From Saccharopolyspora shandongensis (GTDB lineage: Bacteria; Actinomycetota; Actinomycetes; Mycobacteriales; Pseudonocardiaceae): a stretch of DNA of 64,000 bases. The stretch lies in assembly GCF_900106995.1 (NCBI RefSeq), contig NZ_FNOK01000034.1, forward strand, positions 1 through 64,000, in the 5' to 3' direction. The notes under the pieces were generated by a model, which was not told the DNA's origin, did no database searches, and saw only the letters and a list, made by a program, of their open reading frames with translations. Positions 26,995 through 37,179 of this stretch are shown here, one piece after another. How positions within the stretch are numbered: position 1 is the first letter of the stretch; every line of letters begins with the position of its first letter. The position numbers and the translations under genes were made by a program.

Positions 26995-27390
26995 GTGCGG
27001 GAGGACACACACCTGCGCGGTGGCGGAGAGGTCGCTCCGGAGAACGCCTGCCCGATCGCGCCGGTGGTCGACATCGTCTTCAGCCGGTGGACCACGCCGA
27101 TCCTGTGGGCGCTGCACGAGTACGGCCGCCAGCGGTTCGTGGAACTGGAGCGCCGCATCACCTCGATCACTCCGAAGGTGCTGACCCAGCGGCTCCGCGC
27201 CCTGGAGCGGGACGGTCTCGTCGTGCGCAGCTACTACGCCGAGGTCCCGCCGCGGGTCGAGTACGAGATCAGCGACCTCGGGCGCAGCCTGGCGCCGCTG
27301 TTCGCCGCGCTCGCGGAATGGTCGGTCAACCTGGACGAGGTCGAGCGGGCCCGCCAGGACTACGACGTCAGGAAGCAGGTCCGCGCGTGA
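26995..27390 (+). CDS. HxlR-family transcriptional regulator
   Basis: This is a 131-residue winged-helix protein with the HxlR signature CPIAPVVDIVFSRWTTPILW, then RFVELERRITSITPKVLTQR and LRALERDGLVVRSYY. The N-terminal cysteine is often redox active in the family (HypR, QorR), so quinone or electrophile sensing is possible. GTG start with GAGGGGGA upstream. It probably controls the divergent NmrA gene and perhaps the hydrolase behind it. Its stop is 12 bp from the convergent ZapE gene. Confidence 0.88.
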   Translation: MREDTHLRGGGEVAPENACPIAPVVDIVFSRWTTPILWALHEYGRQRFVELERRITSITPKVLTQRLRALERDGLVVRSYYAEVPPRVEYEISDLGRSLAPLFAALAEWSVNLDEVERARQDYDVRKQVRA

Positions 27391-27402
27391 TCCGACTGCC
27401 TG

Positions 27403-28443
27403 CTACGCGGGAACGGTGGCAGGGACGTCGGCTTCGCCGAGCGGAATCGGCCTGAGCAGGGCGAGGCGGCTGGCGGTGCGTTCGACGTCGGTGCCGTCCG
27501 CCAGCGTTCCGGCGATGCTGTGATCGGCCAGCACGTGCGTGGTGATGTCCTTGTCGCACAACACATCCACGACGTTGGCGAAGCGCTGGCGGGCGTCCGG
27601 TCCGCAGTCGGCGAGCCTGGGCACGCCGCTGATCACCCAGGTGTCGAACCGCTCGGCGAGGGCGAGGTAGTCGCGCGTCGAAGTGGGCGTCGCGCATAGC
27701 TCGCGGAAGTCGAACCACACCAGCCGGTCCCGAACCGCCAGCGCGCGGAGGCTCCGGCCGTTGATGTGCAGCGTGCTCTGTTCTTCGTTGCCCGGCGGCG
27801 GGAATTCGCTCTCCGGCCATTGCCAGGTGCCTTCGGCGAAGCGCCCTTGCCGGTTGGTGGTCCGGTAGTCGGTGGGGCCCGCGAGCGCGACGACGTCCTG
27901 GTGCGCCTCGATGAGCTCGATGGCGGGCAGGAACAGGTGGTGGTACAGCGGGTTGGGCAGCAGCCCGGCCGGCGGGTAGTTCGACGTCGTCACGAGCGTG
28001 ACGCAGCGCGCGTGCAGGGCGCGCAGCAGATGCGTGATCAGCCCCGCATCGCCGGGATCGTGCACGTGGAACTCGTCGAAGCACACCAGCCGGCATCCGT
28101 CGAGCAGCTCGGCCACCGCCGCATCCACCGCGCTCGATCCGCTCGACGAGCGGTGCGCGGCGGCGGTGCGGTGCAGCCGGTCGAAGAAGTCGTGGAAGTG
28201 CACGCGCAGTTTGCCGCGGACGGGTGCTTCGGCGAAGAACGTGTTCACCAGGAAGCTCTTGCCGCGTCCCACCGGCCCGTGCAGGTAGAGCCCGCGCGGG
28301 CGGTGGAAGTGCTTCCGCAGCTCGGCGCCGAGTGCGGCGAGCTTGTCGGCGACCGGTCGTTGCGCGTCGTCGAGCTCGAACCCTTGCTGTGCGGCCGCCA
28401 GGTCGAAGCTCGCACGCAGTGTTCCGGGTGCTCGGTGGATCAA
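27403..28443 (-). CDS. zapE: ZapE/AFG1-family ATPase
   Basis: This is a P-loop ATPase of the AFG1/ZapE family; ZapE helps Z-ring function under stress in E. coli and AFG1 assists turnover of mitochondrial membrane proteins. Walker A is HGPVGRGKSFLVNTFF, Walker B is LVCFDEFHVHDPGDAG, and TTSNYPPAGLLPNPLYH holds sensor 1. An ATG at 28470 would add nine residues but lies inside the palindromic operator, while the TTG at 28443 follows GGGGAGGG; I prefer the latter (346 residues) without certainty. Divergent from a TetR gene, which is unusual for this gene family. Confidence 0.8.
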   Translation of the reverse strand: MIHRAPGTLRASFDLAAAQQGFELDDAQRPVADKLAALGAELRKHFHRPRGLYLHGPVGRGKSFLVNTFFAEAPVRGKLRVHFHDFFDRLHRTAAAHRSSSGSSAVDAAVAELLDGCRLVCFDEFHVHDPGDAGLITHLLRALHARCVTLVTTSNYPPAGLLPNPLYHHLFLPAIELIEAHQDVVALAGPTDYRTTNRQGRFAEGTWQWPESEFPPPGNEEQSTLHINGRSLRALAVRDRLVWFDFRELCATPTSTRDYLALAERFDTWVISGVPRLADCGPDARQRFANVVDVLCDKDITTHVLADHSIAGTLADGTDVERTASRLALLRPIPLGEADVPATVPA

Positions 28444-28458
28444 CTTCCCTCCCCGTGG

Positions 28459-28491
28459 CTCTACATTCATAGAGGCTCTATGGATGTAGAG
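28459..28491. promoter_or_regulatory. Double palindromic operator between zapE and tetR
   Basis: Two 16-bp palindromes of the form CTCTA-N6-TAGAG lie side by side (28459-28474 and 28476-28491) with one base between them. Together they form a 33-bp inverted repeat with one mismatch. This suits two TetR dimers binding next to each other and would block both divergent promoters. Confidence 0.75.
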
Positions 28492-28518
28492 TACTGATGG
28501 TGTCGGGGAGGTAGGGCG

Positions 28519-29118
28519 ATGTGTGAGCAGGACCGCCGAACGCGCATCGCGGACGCGGCGATCGAGATCGTCGCGGAGCAAGGCGTTCGCGCGTTGACGC
28601 ACCTGGCCGTCGACTCCCGGCTGGAGCTGCCGCGAGGATCGACGTCGTACTACATGCGGACGAGGCGGGCGCTGCTGGAGGCCGCGGTGGCGCGGTTGGC
28701 GGCGCGGGCGAGGGCGGATTTCGACGCGATCGCGGGCCCGCGCTCGGACCGGGTGCCGGATGTTCGCGGCGCGGCCGACGGGATCGCGGTCCAGCTGGAT
28801 CGGATGCTCGGGCCCCGCCGCCGCGACACGATCGCCCGGTATGCGCTCGTGGCGGAGGTGGCCGCGGCCGCGGAGCTGCACGAACCGCTCGCGCGGGCGG
28901 CGTTCTCCCGTCCGCTGGCCGTCGAGCTGCTGATCGCCTTGGGGGCATCCGATCCGGAGTTCGCCGCCGCCGGTCTGGTCAGCCTGTGCGAGGGGCTGGT
29001 GTTCGACCGGGTCATCGGCAGCCGGTCGCTGGATGCGCCGGAGCCCGGCAGTGCGGCCAGCATCGACGAGCTTTCCCAGGTGGTGCAGGCATATTTGCGC
29101 GGCGTGCTCGGCGGCTGA
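28519..29118 (+). CDS. TetR-family transcriptional regulator
   Basis: This 199-residue TetR protein has the helix-turn-helix RTRIADAAIEIVAEQGVRAL followed by THLAVDSRLELPRGSTSYY, the subtype with a C-terminal TetR_C domain that includes a cluster of alanine-rich helices. The ATG has GGGGAGG at about 8 nt. The double operator 27 bp upstream is very probably its binding site, so it should control itself and zapE. The inducer is unknown. Confidence 0.88.
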   Translation: MCEQDRRTRIADAAIEIVAEQGVRALTHLAVDSRLELPRGSTSYYMRTRRALLEAAVARLAARARADFDAIAGPRSDRVPDVRGAADGIAVQLDRMLGPRRRDTIARYALVAEVAAAAELHEPLARAAFSRPLAVELLIALGASDPEFAAAGLVSLCEGLVFDRVIGSRSLDAPEPGSAASIDELSQVVQAYLRGVLGG

Positions 29119-29142
29119 CGCTGGGCGTCCACCACTCGCGGA

Positions 29143-29646
29143 TCAGTGCTCGCCGGCGGCGAGTTGAGCGCTGCACGCCGTCTGGATCTCGAGTTCGAGT
29201 TCTCGCGGCGTCCGGCCCCAACCGGCTCCCCACTCGTCCGCGAAGTCGAAGATCTGGCCGAGCGGAAGGGCGATGACGCTGATGGCGTAGCCGGACCGGG
29301 AGACGATCTCGCAGACCCTCTTCAGGACCCACCGCTCGGTCGCGCGGCAGTCGGCGTGCACGCGAGCGAGTTCGGTGAACGCCACCCGTGCTGCGGTTTC
29401 CTCCGAGCCCGGGATGGTTGCTGCGCAGTCGGCCAGCGCGGCGGGCAGAACGTCGTTGACCTCGCGCGGATCCGCACCGCTGAGACCGGCCAGGGTCCGG
29501 AGAGCCTCTCCGTCGTAGCCCTGGGCGAGCCAGTGCGCTGCCCATAGCGGGATCCGGTCGGCCGCGGCGACCTGGAGCGTCGCCCAAGCGGCGACCAGCT
29601 CCGGCGTGGGGATCTCGCCCGAATCCGGGGTGGGCCAGTCGTGCAC
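29143..29646 (-). CDS. Conserved hypothetical protein, unknown function
   Basis: The protein (167 residues from a GTG start) is mostly helical and acidic. I recognise it only as an actinobacterial type with LAQGYDGEALRTLAGLSGADP followed by REVNDVLPAALADC near the middle. No signal peptide, membrane segment or catalytic motif is evident. The ribosome-binding site is weak (TGGGGC). It is the last gene of a minus-strand group with another unknown protein and an isopropylmalate-dehydrogenase-like enzyme. Confidence 0.65.
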   Translation of the reverse strand: MHDWPTPDSGEIPTPELVAAWATLQVAAADRIPLWAAHWLAQGYDGEALRTLAGLSGADPREVNDVLPAALADCAATIPGSEETAARVAFTELARVHADCRATERWVLKRVCEIVSRSGYAISVIALPLGQIFDFADEWGAGWGRTPRELELEIQTACSAQLAAGEH

Positions 29647-29726
29647 GCCCCATGATGACTGATCAGCCGACGCGGAGGCCGCCGAATTTCGGCCGGCTCT
29701 CCGCACATCGACGCCTTGGCCGAGTT

Positions 29727-30158
29727 TCAGTCCCACACGAGAGAAAGGACGTGGCTGCCTGCGGGAACGGCGGGTTCGTCGCCGGGGTCCGAGATCGCGT
29801 AGCCCTCGATGACGCCATCGGCCTGCAGGTACTCCGAGTCGAGCAGTTCCTCGATGTCGTCGGGTTCCCGGTCGGTGCAGATCGCGATGGCTTCGGCGGC
29901 GATCTCGTCGACTTCGTGGGTGTCGTCGAGCTGTACCCGTACCCACTCCACGCCGGGTTCCGCCGCGAGCGCGCGCAGCCGTTGCTCGATCTCCGCGAGC
30001 GGAGGCCGGTCGTGGCCCCACTGGTTTGGTGCGAGGGATTCCTCGTCGGTGTTGCCGACGAAGAATTCGTCGATGGTGAGCAGCGGGAGGGCGTCGCTTG
30101 CGGCCTCGGAGCGGGCGAGAACCTCGGAGTGCGAGATCACGATCGGGAGACTGGACAA
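29727..30158 (-). CDS. Conserved hypothetical acidic protein, unknown function
   Basis: A 143-residue acidic protein with TIDEFFVGNTDEESLAPNQW near residue 30 and a C-terminal ADGVIEGYAISDP segment. Similar small proteins occur in actinomycetes (from memory), but I know no function. The TTG start has GGAG at 8 nt and lies 21 bp after the stop of the dehydrogenase gene, so the two are probably co-transcribed. No motif suggests an enzyme. Confidence 0.65.
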   Translation of the reverse strand: MSSLPIVISHSEVLARSEAASDALPLLTIDEFFVGNTDEESLAPNQWGHDRPPLAEIEQRLRALAAEPGVEWVRVQLDDTHEVDEIAAEAIAICTDREPDDIEELLDSEYLQADGVIEGYAISDPGDEPAVPAGSHVLSLVWD

Positions 30159-30179
30159 TCCGGCTGCTCCGCAGGGGAG

Positions 30180-31247
30180 TCAGCCGTCGAGGGCGTCGAT
30201 GACGGCCCGGGTGGCGGCTTCGGTCCCGCCCTCGGGGCAGCCGTTGGGGAGCAGCCGGATGCCGCCCCGGCGGTATGCCCGGGCGACGGCGTCCTTGATG
30301 CGCGCTGCGGTCGACCGGTCGCCCAGGTGTTCCAGCATGAGAGCGGCGGCGAGGATCTGCGAGGTCGGGTTCGCCTTGTCCTGCCCGGCGATCGCGGGGG
30401 CGCTGCCGTGGATGGGTTCGAAGTAGGCGGCGTGATCGCCGATGTTGCCGGACGGGCACATGCCGAGTCCGCCGACGGTCGCCGCGCCGACGTCGCTGAG
30501 GATGTCGCCGAGGAAGTTCTCCATCACGAGCACGTCGAAGTGCCCGGGATCGGCGACGAGGTCGTGCCCGGCGGCGTCGGCGTAGCGGTAGTCCCGCTCG
30601 ATGTCGGGGTATTCGTCGGCGATCTCGTCGAAGACCGCCCGGAAGAAGGCGAAGCTGCGCAGCACGTTGCTCTTGTCCACGCAGGTCACCCGGCGCACCC
30701 GGTCGGCGGGCGCGCCGCCTCTCCGGCGCGCGAGCTCGAACGCGAAGCGCACCACGCGTTCGGTGCCTTCCCGGGTCATGAGCAGCTGGTCGGCGACGGC
30801 GCGGTCGTTGCCGACGCCGCGCCCGCGTGAGAGGTAGAGCCCCTCGGTGTTCTCGCGCACGATGACGTAGTCGATGCCCGGTTCGGCGCTGCGCAGCGGG
30901 GTCGCAGCGCCTGGGAGCAGGGTGATCGGGCGGACGTTGGCGTAGGTGTCGAGCCCGCCGCGCAGGATCCCGCCGAGGACTCCGGCCTCGGTGCCGTCGG
31001 GGTGACGGACGTCGGGGAGACCGACCGGGCCTTTGAGGACACCGTCGTAGGTGTTGCGGATCCGCTGCAGCACCTCCGGGCTCAAGGCGGTTCCGGTGCG
31101 GCGGAAGGTTCCGGCGCCGCCGTCCTCGGTGGTGAAGTGCAGGTCGGCGGAGGCGGCCCGGAGCACCTCGACGGCGCTTTCGACGAGTTCGGGGCCGATG
31201 CCGTCGCCGGGGATCAGGGCGATCGAGAACTGCGGCCGGGTGCCCAT
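30180..31247 (-). CDS. Isocitrate/isopropylmalate dehydrogenase family enzyme
   Basis: This 355-residue beta-decarboxylating dehydrogenase acts on a malate-type substrate with NAD(P). Landmarks: IALIPGDGIGPELV at the N-terminus, KGPVGLPDVRHPDG, DYVIVRENTEGLY (substrate loop with tyrosine), VDKSNVLR (catalytic lysine), and FDVLVMENFLGDILSD with metal-binding aspartates. The loop pattern looks more like the isocitrate/tartrate-dehydrogenase branch than canonical LeuB, so the substrate (isopropylmalate, tartrate, homoisocitrate) is open. The ATG at 31247 has AAGGAGG 3 nt upstream. It heads a group with two unknown genes. Confidence 0.8.
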   Translation of the reverse strand: MGTRPQFSIALIPGDGIGPELVESAVEVLRAASADLHFTTEDGGAGTFRRTGTALSPEVLQRIRNTYDGVLKGPVGLPDVRHPDGTEAGVLGGILRGGLDTYANVRPITLLPGAATPLRSAEPGIDYVIVRENTEGLYLSRGRGVGNDRAVADQLLMTREGTERVVRFAFELARRRGGAPADRVRRVTCVDKSNVLRSFAFFRAVFDEIADEYPDIERDYRYADAAGHDLVADPGHFDVLVMENFLGDILSDVGAATVGGLGMCPSGNIGDHAAYFEPIHGSAPAIAGQDKANPTSQILAAALMLEHLGDRSTAARIKDAVARAYRRGGIRLLPNGCPEGGTEAATRAVIDALDG

Positions 31248-31343
31248 GCTCCTCCTTCGGATCGTGCGCCTGGCGCCGCGCGGTCGAGTCGATCTCGCCG
31301 CGCGGCAATGTGGCAGGACTGTCCGCATCGGACTCGCGGTGGA

Positions 31344-32810
31344 TCAGCCTTGGTGCGCCTCAACGAACGCGTACACGTCGGCCTCGTCCACACCGGGGAA
31401 GGTGTCCGACGGCAGCGCGGCGAGCACGTGCGAGTGCGCCCGCGCCGACGGCCACACCATGCCTTCCCACCGGCTCGCGAGCTCCGCCGGCGGGCGCTGG
31501 CAGCATTCGCCGTTCGGGCACTTCGACTTGGAGTGGTTGTTGGTGTCCCGGCCCCGGAACCACCGCGACTCCGTGTAGGGCACGCCGAGGGTGATCGCGA
31601 AGTCCCGCCCGCGGTTGGGGTCGACGTGCGCGACGCACCAGTGCGTGGCACCGGGCTTGTCGGTGTACTGGTAGTAGGTCGAGTAGCGGTCCGAGGAGGC
31701 GAACACCTGCCGCCCCGCCCAGTACCGGCACATCCGCTGCCCCTCGATGGCACCGGTCGGGTCGCTGGGGAAGACCAGCCCGTCGTTCTCGTACGCCTTG
31801 TAGATGATGCCGGTCTCGTCGTTGCGCACGAAGTGGCAGACGAGGTCCAGGTACTGGGTGGCGAGGTTGGTGAACCGGTGCGCGGCCATCTCGTAGGACA
31901 CCGAGAACACGTCGCGCAGGTCTTCGACGGCGAGGTCGCGCTCGGCCTTCGCGTCCTGCAGGAACGGCACCGCGGTCTGCTCCGGGACCAGGACTGCGGC
32001 GGCGAAGTAGTTCGCCTCCACGCGCTGCCGCAGGAAGTCGGCGAAGTCGCGGGGCTGCCGGTGACCGAGGCTGAGGTGGCCGAGGGTCTGCAGCAGGATC
32101 GTCCGCGGGCTGTGCATGCCCAGCGATTCGCGGCGCAGGAAGATCCGCCGGTTCTTCAGGTCGGTCACCGAGCGCACCGAGCGGGGCAGGTCGGTGACGA
32201 ACCGCAGCCCGTAGCCGAGGTGCGTGGCGATCGACTGGATCAGCCCCTCCGACAGCGGGCCGCCGTGGTAGCCGACCTTGTCGAGGATGCCGGCGGCGGT
32301 CTTCTCGATCTCGGGGAAGTAGTTGCCGTGCTCGCGCATCATGCCGCGCAGCTCGGCGTTGGCCTTGCGGGCTTCCTCGGGCGTGGCGACCTGCTTGGTC
32401 TCGCGGCGCTTGAGCTCTTCGTAGAGCGCGAGGACGTGTTCCAGCGCTTCGGTGGGGACGCGCTTGCCGACCTTCAGGGGCGGCACGCCGAGCCGCTGGT
32501 AGAGCGGGTCGAGCTGGGCCTTCTCCACGGCGATCTCCAGCTCGGCGCGCCGGTTCGGCGGCTTCTTCGACAGCAGTTCGTCGACGGAGGTGCCCAGCGC
32601 ATCGGCCAGCGAGCGCAGCAGCGACAGCTTCGGCTCGCGGTGGCCGTTCTCCAGCAGCGACAGCTGCGACGGCGCACGCCCGACCCGCTCGCCCAGCTCG
32701 ACGAGGGTGAGCCCGGCCGCGCGCCGCAAGTGCCGCAGCCGCTGACCGAAGACCAGAAGGTCGTGTTCTGTTGAAAAATTACGGTCTTCTTCAGTGGCAA
32801 ACTCCGTCAT
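31344..32810 (-). CDS. ramB: RamB-like XRE regulator with IrrE/DUF2083-type C-terminal half
   Basis: The 488-residue protein has an N-terminal helix-turn-helix ([20 protein letters not shown], then [16 protein letters not shown]), a middle ImmA/IrrE-like segment ([24 protein letters not shown]) and a C-terminal DUF2083 part with several cysteines ([15 protein letters not shown]). RamB of corynebacteria and mycobacteria represses acetate and glyoxylate genes, notably aceA. It is divergent from aceA here, which strongly supports the assignment. The usual zinc HExxH is replaced by GHLSLGH, so peptidase activity is unlikely. Confidence 0.85.
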   Translation of the reverse strand: MTEFATEEDRNFSTEHDLLVFGQRLRHLRRAAGLTLVELGERVGRAPSQLSLLENGHREPKLSLLRSLADALGTSVDELLSKKPPNRRAELEIAVEKAQLDPLYQRLGVPPLKVGKRVPTEALEHVLALYEELKRRETKQVATPEEARKANAELRGMMREHGNYFPEIEKTAAGILDKVGYHGGPLSEGLIQSIATHLGYGLRFVTDLPRSVRSVTDLKNRRIFLRRESLGMHSPRTILLQTLGHLSLGHRQPRDFADFLRQRVEANYFAAAVLVPEQTAVPFLQDAKAERDLAVEDLRDVFSVSYEMAAHRFTNLATQYLDLVCHFVRNDETGIIYKAYENDGLVFPSDPTGAIEGQRMCRYWAGRQVFASSDRYSTYYQYTDKPGATHWCVAHVDPNRGRDFAITLGVPYTESRWFRGRDTNNHSKSKCPNGECCQRPPAELASRWEGMVWPSARAHSHVLAALPSDTFPGVDEADVYAFVEAHQG

Positions 32811-32843
32811 GGCGTTGATGTTATCAGAAAAATTTCAAAAATT
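32774..32843. promoter_or_regulatory. AT-rich repeats in the ramB-aceA control region
   Basis: AAAAATT occurs three times (32774-32780, 32828-32834 and 32837-32843), twice as AAAAATTAC, in an otherwise GC-rich area around the ramB start and aceA promoter. They are candidate RamB or other global-regulator contacts. I could not match them to the published RamB motif with confidence. Confidence 0.35.
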
Positions 32844-32925
32844 ACCTCGAAATTCTGGTCGTGTTTCGCTGGATCAGGGCCAAGACTGGGATCAACAAGC
32901 CGCAGGGGAATCCCGGAAGGGGAAC

Positions 32926-34242
<1,317 letters not shown>

Positions 34243-34349
34243 TCTGGCTGACCAATTGAATCCGTGGTCGGCGCGTGAGCAGCGCGCCGACCACGCCCCA
34301 GACGCACCAGCGGCCCTGTGGCGGGGTGTCGGAAAATCGCGATGGTGCG

Positions 34350-34392
34350 AGTGGGCGGGAACCCAGGCGTCGGGTTCCCGCCCACTTTTTTT
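34350..34392 (+). terminator. Strong intrinsic terminator downstream of aceA
   Basis: A perfect 15-bp stem (34350-34364 with 34372-34386) beginning AGTGGGCGGG, a 7-nt loop and a run of seven T. It is the only textbook rho-independent terminator in the window, and stands about 110 bp after the aceA stop. Confidence 0.9.
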
Positions 34393-34499
34393 GCCCGATC
34401 CAGTGATCATCGGCCCCAGCTGTATCTGTTCGGGCCCTTCGCTCCTCTTTATTTGCGAGACCCCGAAACCTCGGGGTGCACGAGCGGAGGGAGCACGCG

Positions 34500-35060
34500 A
34501 TGTCTATCGACCTTGGCGGGCGGCGGTTCACGGTGCAGGACCTGGAGGCGTTCCCGGAGGACGGTCGCCGGTACGAACTCGTCGACGGCGAGCTGCTGGT
34601 GGGCCCGGTGCCGGGCTGGCCGCACCAGGAGGCGCTCGGGGCGCTGTTCGTCCAGCTGCACCGGGCGAGTCCGCCCGAATGCCGGGTGCTGTCCGCGCCG
34701 TTCGCGGTGCGCCAGGACCTGTGGACCGAGCTGCGGCCGGACATCCTGGTCGCGCGCTACACCGACCTGACGATGCGGAGCCTGCGGGCCGCGCCGGTGC
34801 TGGCGGTGGAGGTCGCATCGCCGAGCAGCCGGTTGAACGACATCAGCCTGCGCAAGGCGGCCCACGCCAGGCTGGGTACCCAGCACTTCTGGTTGGTCGA
34901 TCCGGATCTCGAGGTGCCGTCGGTGACTGCCTGGGAGCTGGTCGGCGGCAGCGACTACCAGCGGGTGGCGCGGGTGGTCGGCGACGAGCTGTTCGAGCCG
35001 GAACGACCATTCCCGGTCCGGTTCGCCCCGGTCGACCTGGTCGCCGGGCTGCGGCCCTGA
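34500..35060 (+). CDS. Uma2-family (DUF820) restriction-endonuclease-like protein
   Basis: This is a 186-residue Uma2 protein with the PD-(D/E)xK-like pattern: GRRYELVDGELLVG, LRPDILVARYTD, AVEVASPSSRLND and a following lysine in SLRKAAHARLG. Uma2 proteins are abundant in actinobacteria and cyanobacteria; they look like nucleases but no cellular role is established. The ATG has GGAGGGAG upstream. A second Uma2 gene is at 46878-47483. Confidence 0.85.
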   Translation: MSIDLGGRRFTVQDLEAFPEDGRRYELVDGELLVGPVPGWPHQEALGALFVQLHRASPPECRVLSAPFAVRQDLWTELRPDILVARYTDLTMRSLRAAPVLAVEVASPSSRLNDISLRKAAHARLGTQHFWLVDPDLEVPSVTAWELVGGSDYQRVARVVGDELFEPERPFPVRFAPVDLVAGLRP

Positions 35061-35078
35061 CGGAACGGTGCTCGCGGG

Positions 35079-35708
35079 TCAGCGGGCCACCGGGCGCCAC
35101 ATTCCGTAGACGGTGAGGCCGCCGGCGACCGGGTACTCGTGGATCACGCGGAACCCGAACCGCTCGAACCGGTCGACCGCGGCGTGCGCTGTGGCTTCCA
35201 GGTAGACCGGGGTGTCGTGGGCATCGGCACGCGTCAGCCCGGATTCCAGCAGGGCGCTGCCGAGTCCGCGACCGCGGGCGTCCGGTGTGGTGCCGATGGC
35301 GGCCAGGTGCCAGTGCGGTTCGTCGGGCCGGTGGCTGTCGGTGGCGTTGAACGCCTGGATCGCCCGCGCGGTCTCGGGAAGCCGCCAGCGGAACACTGAC
35401 AGCAGTGCCGGGAGGTGTACGAGGCGTCGGCCGAGCGGGGCGGCTTGGCTGCCCGGCCGGTCCCACACCGCGACGGCGTGCGGGTGCCCGTCCAGCTCGG
35501 CGATCTCGGTGCCGTGATCGAGGTGATCTTGGTTCAGCAGAAGGGAGAACAGTGCGCGGAGCTTGGTTTCTCGCTGCGTTTCGAGCGGCAGCAGTGCTGC
35601 CATCCGGGGCTCGTCGCGGTATGACGCGCTGAGCAAGTCGGCCAGCGCTGGGGTGTCTGCACTGCTGGCGGCGCGGAGCGCGAGGCCGTCGCGCGTGGTG
35701 GTTCGCAT
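35079..35708 (-). CDS. GNAT-family N-acetyltransferase
   Basis: This 209-residue GNAT protein has the acetyl-CoA loop IGTTPDARGRGLGSALLE (residues about 142-159) and the C-terminal VYLEATAHAAVDRFERFGF strand-helix, typical of the family. It is predicted to be cytoplasmic. The substrate, a small amine or peptide, cannot be told. It stands alone, convergent with the Uma2 gene. Confidence 0.85.
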   Translation of the reverse strand: MRTTTRDGLALRAASSADTPALADLLSASYRDEPRMAALLPLETQRETKLRALFSLLLNQDHLDHGTEIAELDGHPHAVAVWDRPGSQAAPLGRRLVHLPALLSVFRWRLPETARAIQAFNATDSHRPDEPHWHLAAIGTTPDARGRGLGSALLESGLTRADAHDTPVYLEATAHAAVDRFERFGFRVIHEYPVAGGLTVYGMWRPVAR

Positions 35709-35895
35709 GGGGGGTGCCTTTCCGATCAGCTCCTCAACTCCGTTATGCCCAAACGAAAGGAGAAATGCCGTTGAAAGAGTGCCGGATCACGCAAGGTTGA
35801 GCCTGCGGCTTCGGATGGCGGTCCGGCGCGGTTGGCGCTGTGGTGTGCGCGATGCTCTGATGCGTTCTTGGTGAGGGCGGGACTACCGTCGAAAC

Positions 35896-36942
35896 ATGAT
35901 CGCAGAGCGACGAATTCCCCTGATCGCCGCGCCGATGGCGGGTGGCGCCTCCACGCCGGAACTGGCCGCAGCCGTGAGCGCCGAGGGCGGCCTCGGTTTC
36001 CTGGCCGCGGGGTACCTGTCGGCCGACGCGTTGGCGGCTCAGGTCGCAGCGTTGCGGGCGCTCACGGCGGAGCCGTTCGGGGTGAACCTCTTCGTTCCGG
36101 GCGAGCGTCGGGATCGCGATCTCGCCGACTACCCGGCTCGGGTGGCGGCGGCAGCCGAGCGGCACGGCGTCGAGCCGGGCTCGCCGAGCTGGGACGACGA
36201 CAACTACCCGGCCAAGGTGGAGGTCGTGATCGCCGAGCGCGTCCCCGTCGTGTCGTTCACCTTCGGGTTGCCCGCGAAGTCCATTGTGGAACGTCTGCAC
36301 GAGGCGGGCTCCGAGGTCGTGGTCACGGTCACGACGCCGCAGGAGGCGCGCGCTGCGGCGGACGTGGGAGCGGACCTGGTGTGCGTGCAGGGCATGGAGG
36401 CCGGCGGGCATCGCGCGGTGTTCAACGACGATCCGGCGTTGCCGGGTGGCGGGCAGCTGCTCGGTCTGCTGGCGGCGATCCGGCTGATCCAGGCCGAGGT
36501 CGGCCTGCCGATCATCGCGGCGGGTGGCCTGGTGCACGGCGCGGATGTGGCGGCGGTGCTGGCCGCGGGTGCGGTATCGGCGCAGCTGGGGACTGCGTTC
36601 CTGGTGTGCGACGAGGCGGGCACGCAGCCGACGCAGCGTGCCGAAATCGCGGCGGGACAACGGGAAACCGCGCTGACGCGGGCGTTCAGCGGCCGCCCGG
36701 CACGGGGGCTGGTGAACCGGTTCCTGGCCGACAACGGTGACGCCCCGGCGGCGTACCCGCAGCTGAACAACCTGACGAAGCCGATGAGAGGTGCCGCGGG
36801 CAAGGCCGGCGACGCGGAGCTGATGTCGTTGTGGGCGGGCCAAACCTACGCGCAAGCGCGCCCGCTGCCCGCAGCGGAACTGGTGCGCCGCCTGACCGAG
36901 GAGGCCCGCCAGGCACTGCAGCAGGCCGGCGCCCGGCTGTAA
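35896..36942 (+). CDS. Nitronate monooxygenase family protein
   Basis: This 348-residue FMN-dependent TIM-barrel enzyme of the 2-nitropropane dioxygenase/nitronate monooxygenase family oxidises propionate-3-nitronate or similar toxic nitronates. The N-terminus has IPLIAAPMAGGASTPELAAA, the catalytic histidine lies in CVQGMEAGGHRA, and IIAAGGLVHGADVAAVLAAG binds the flavin phosphate. The ATG follows TACCGT at 6 nt, a leaderless pattern. Other FMN enoyl reductases share the fold, so the substrate is not certain. Confidence 0.88.
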   Translation: MIAERRIPLIAAPMAGGASTPELAAAVSAEGGLGFLAAGYLSADALAAQVAALRALTAEPFGVNLFVPGERRDRDLADYPARVAAAAERHGVEPGSPSWDDDNYPAKVEVVIAERVPVVSFTFGLPAKSIVERLHEAGSEVVVTVTTPQEARAAADVGADLVCVQGMEAGGHRAVFNDDPALPGGGQLLGLLAAIRLIQAEVGLPIIAAGGLVHGADVAAVLAAGAVSAQLGTAFLVCDEAGTQPTQRAEIAAGQRETALTRAFSGRPARGLVNRFLADNGDAPAAYPQLNNLTKPMRGAAGKAGDAELMSLWAGQTYAQARPLPAAELVRRLTEEARQALQQAGARL

Positions 36943-36975
36943 CCACGGCGTTGATCACTGCCGCGCGGCAGCAAT

Positions 36976-37005
36976 GGGGAGGGTGGGGTGGGGGGAGGGG
37001 GAGGG
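36976..37005 (+). other. G-quadruplex-forming sequence
   Basis: Within 30 bp there are six runs of three or more G separated by single A or T bases, between the nitronate monooxygenase and MOSC genes. The density would allow a very stable intramolecular quadruplex on the plus strand (or transcript). The rest of the 237-bp gap (36943-37179) contains no gene that I can support. Confidence 0.55.
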
Positions 37006-37179
37006 CCCAAGGAAGCCGCGCGCAAGTGGTTCGGCGGTGTAGCGGAGGAGCCACGGCGCCGCTCGCCGGGCGGGCTGTCGGCTCTGGGGGCCGTGCCCCC
37101 GAGCGACGACTGCCGGGCAGGGCTGCTTCCAGCGGATACTCGCTCGGTTCGCGGGTGGCCGTCCGCGTAGGTTGGGGCC

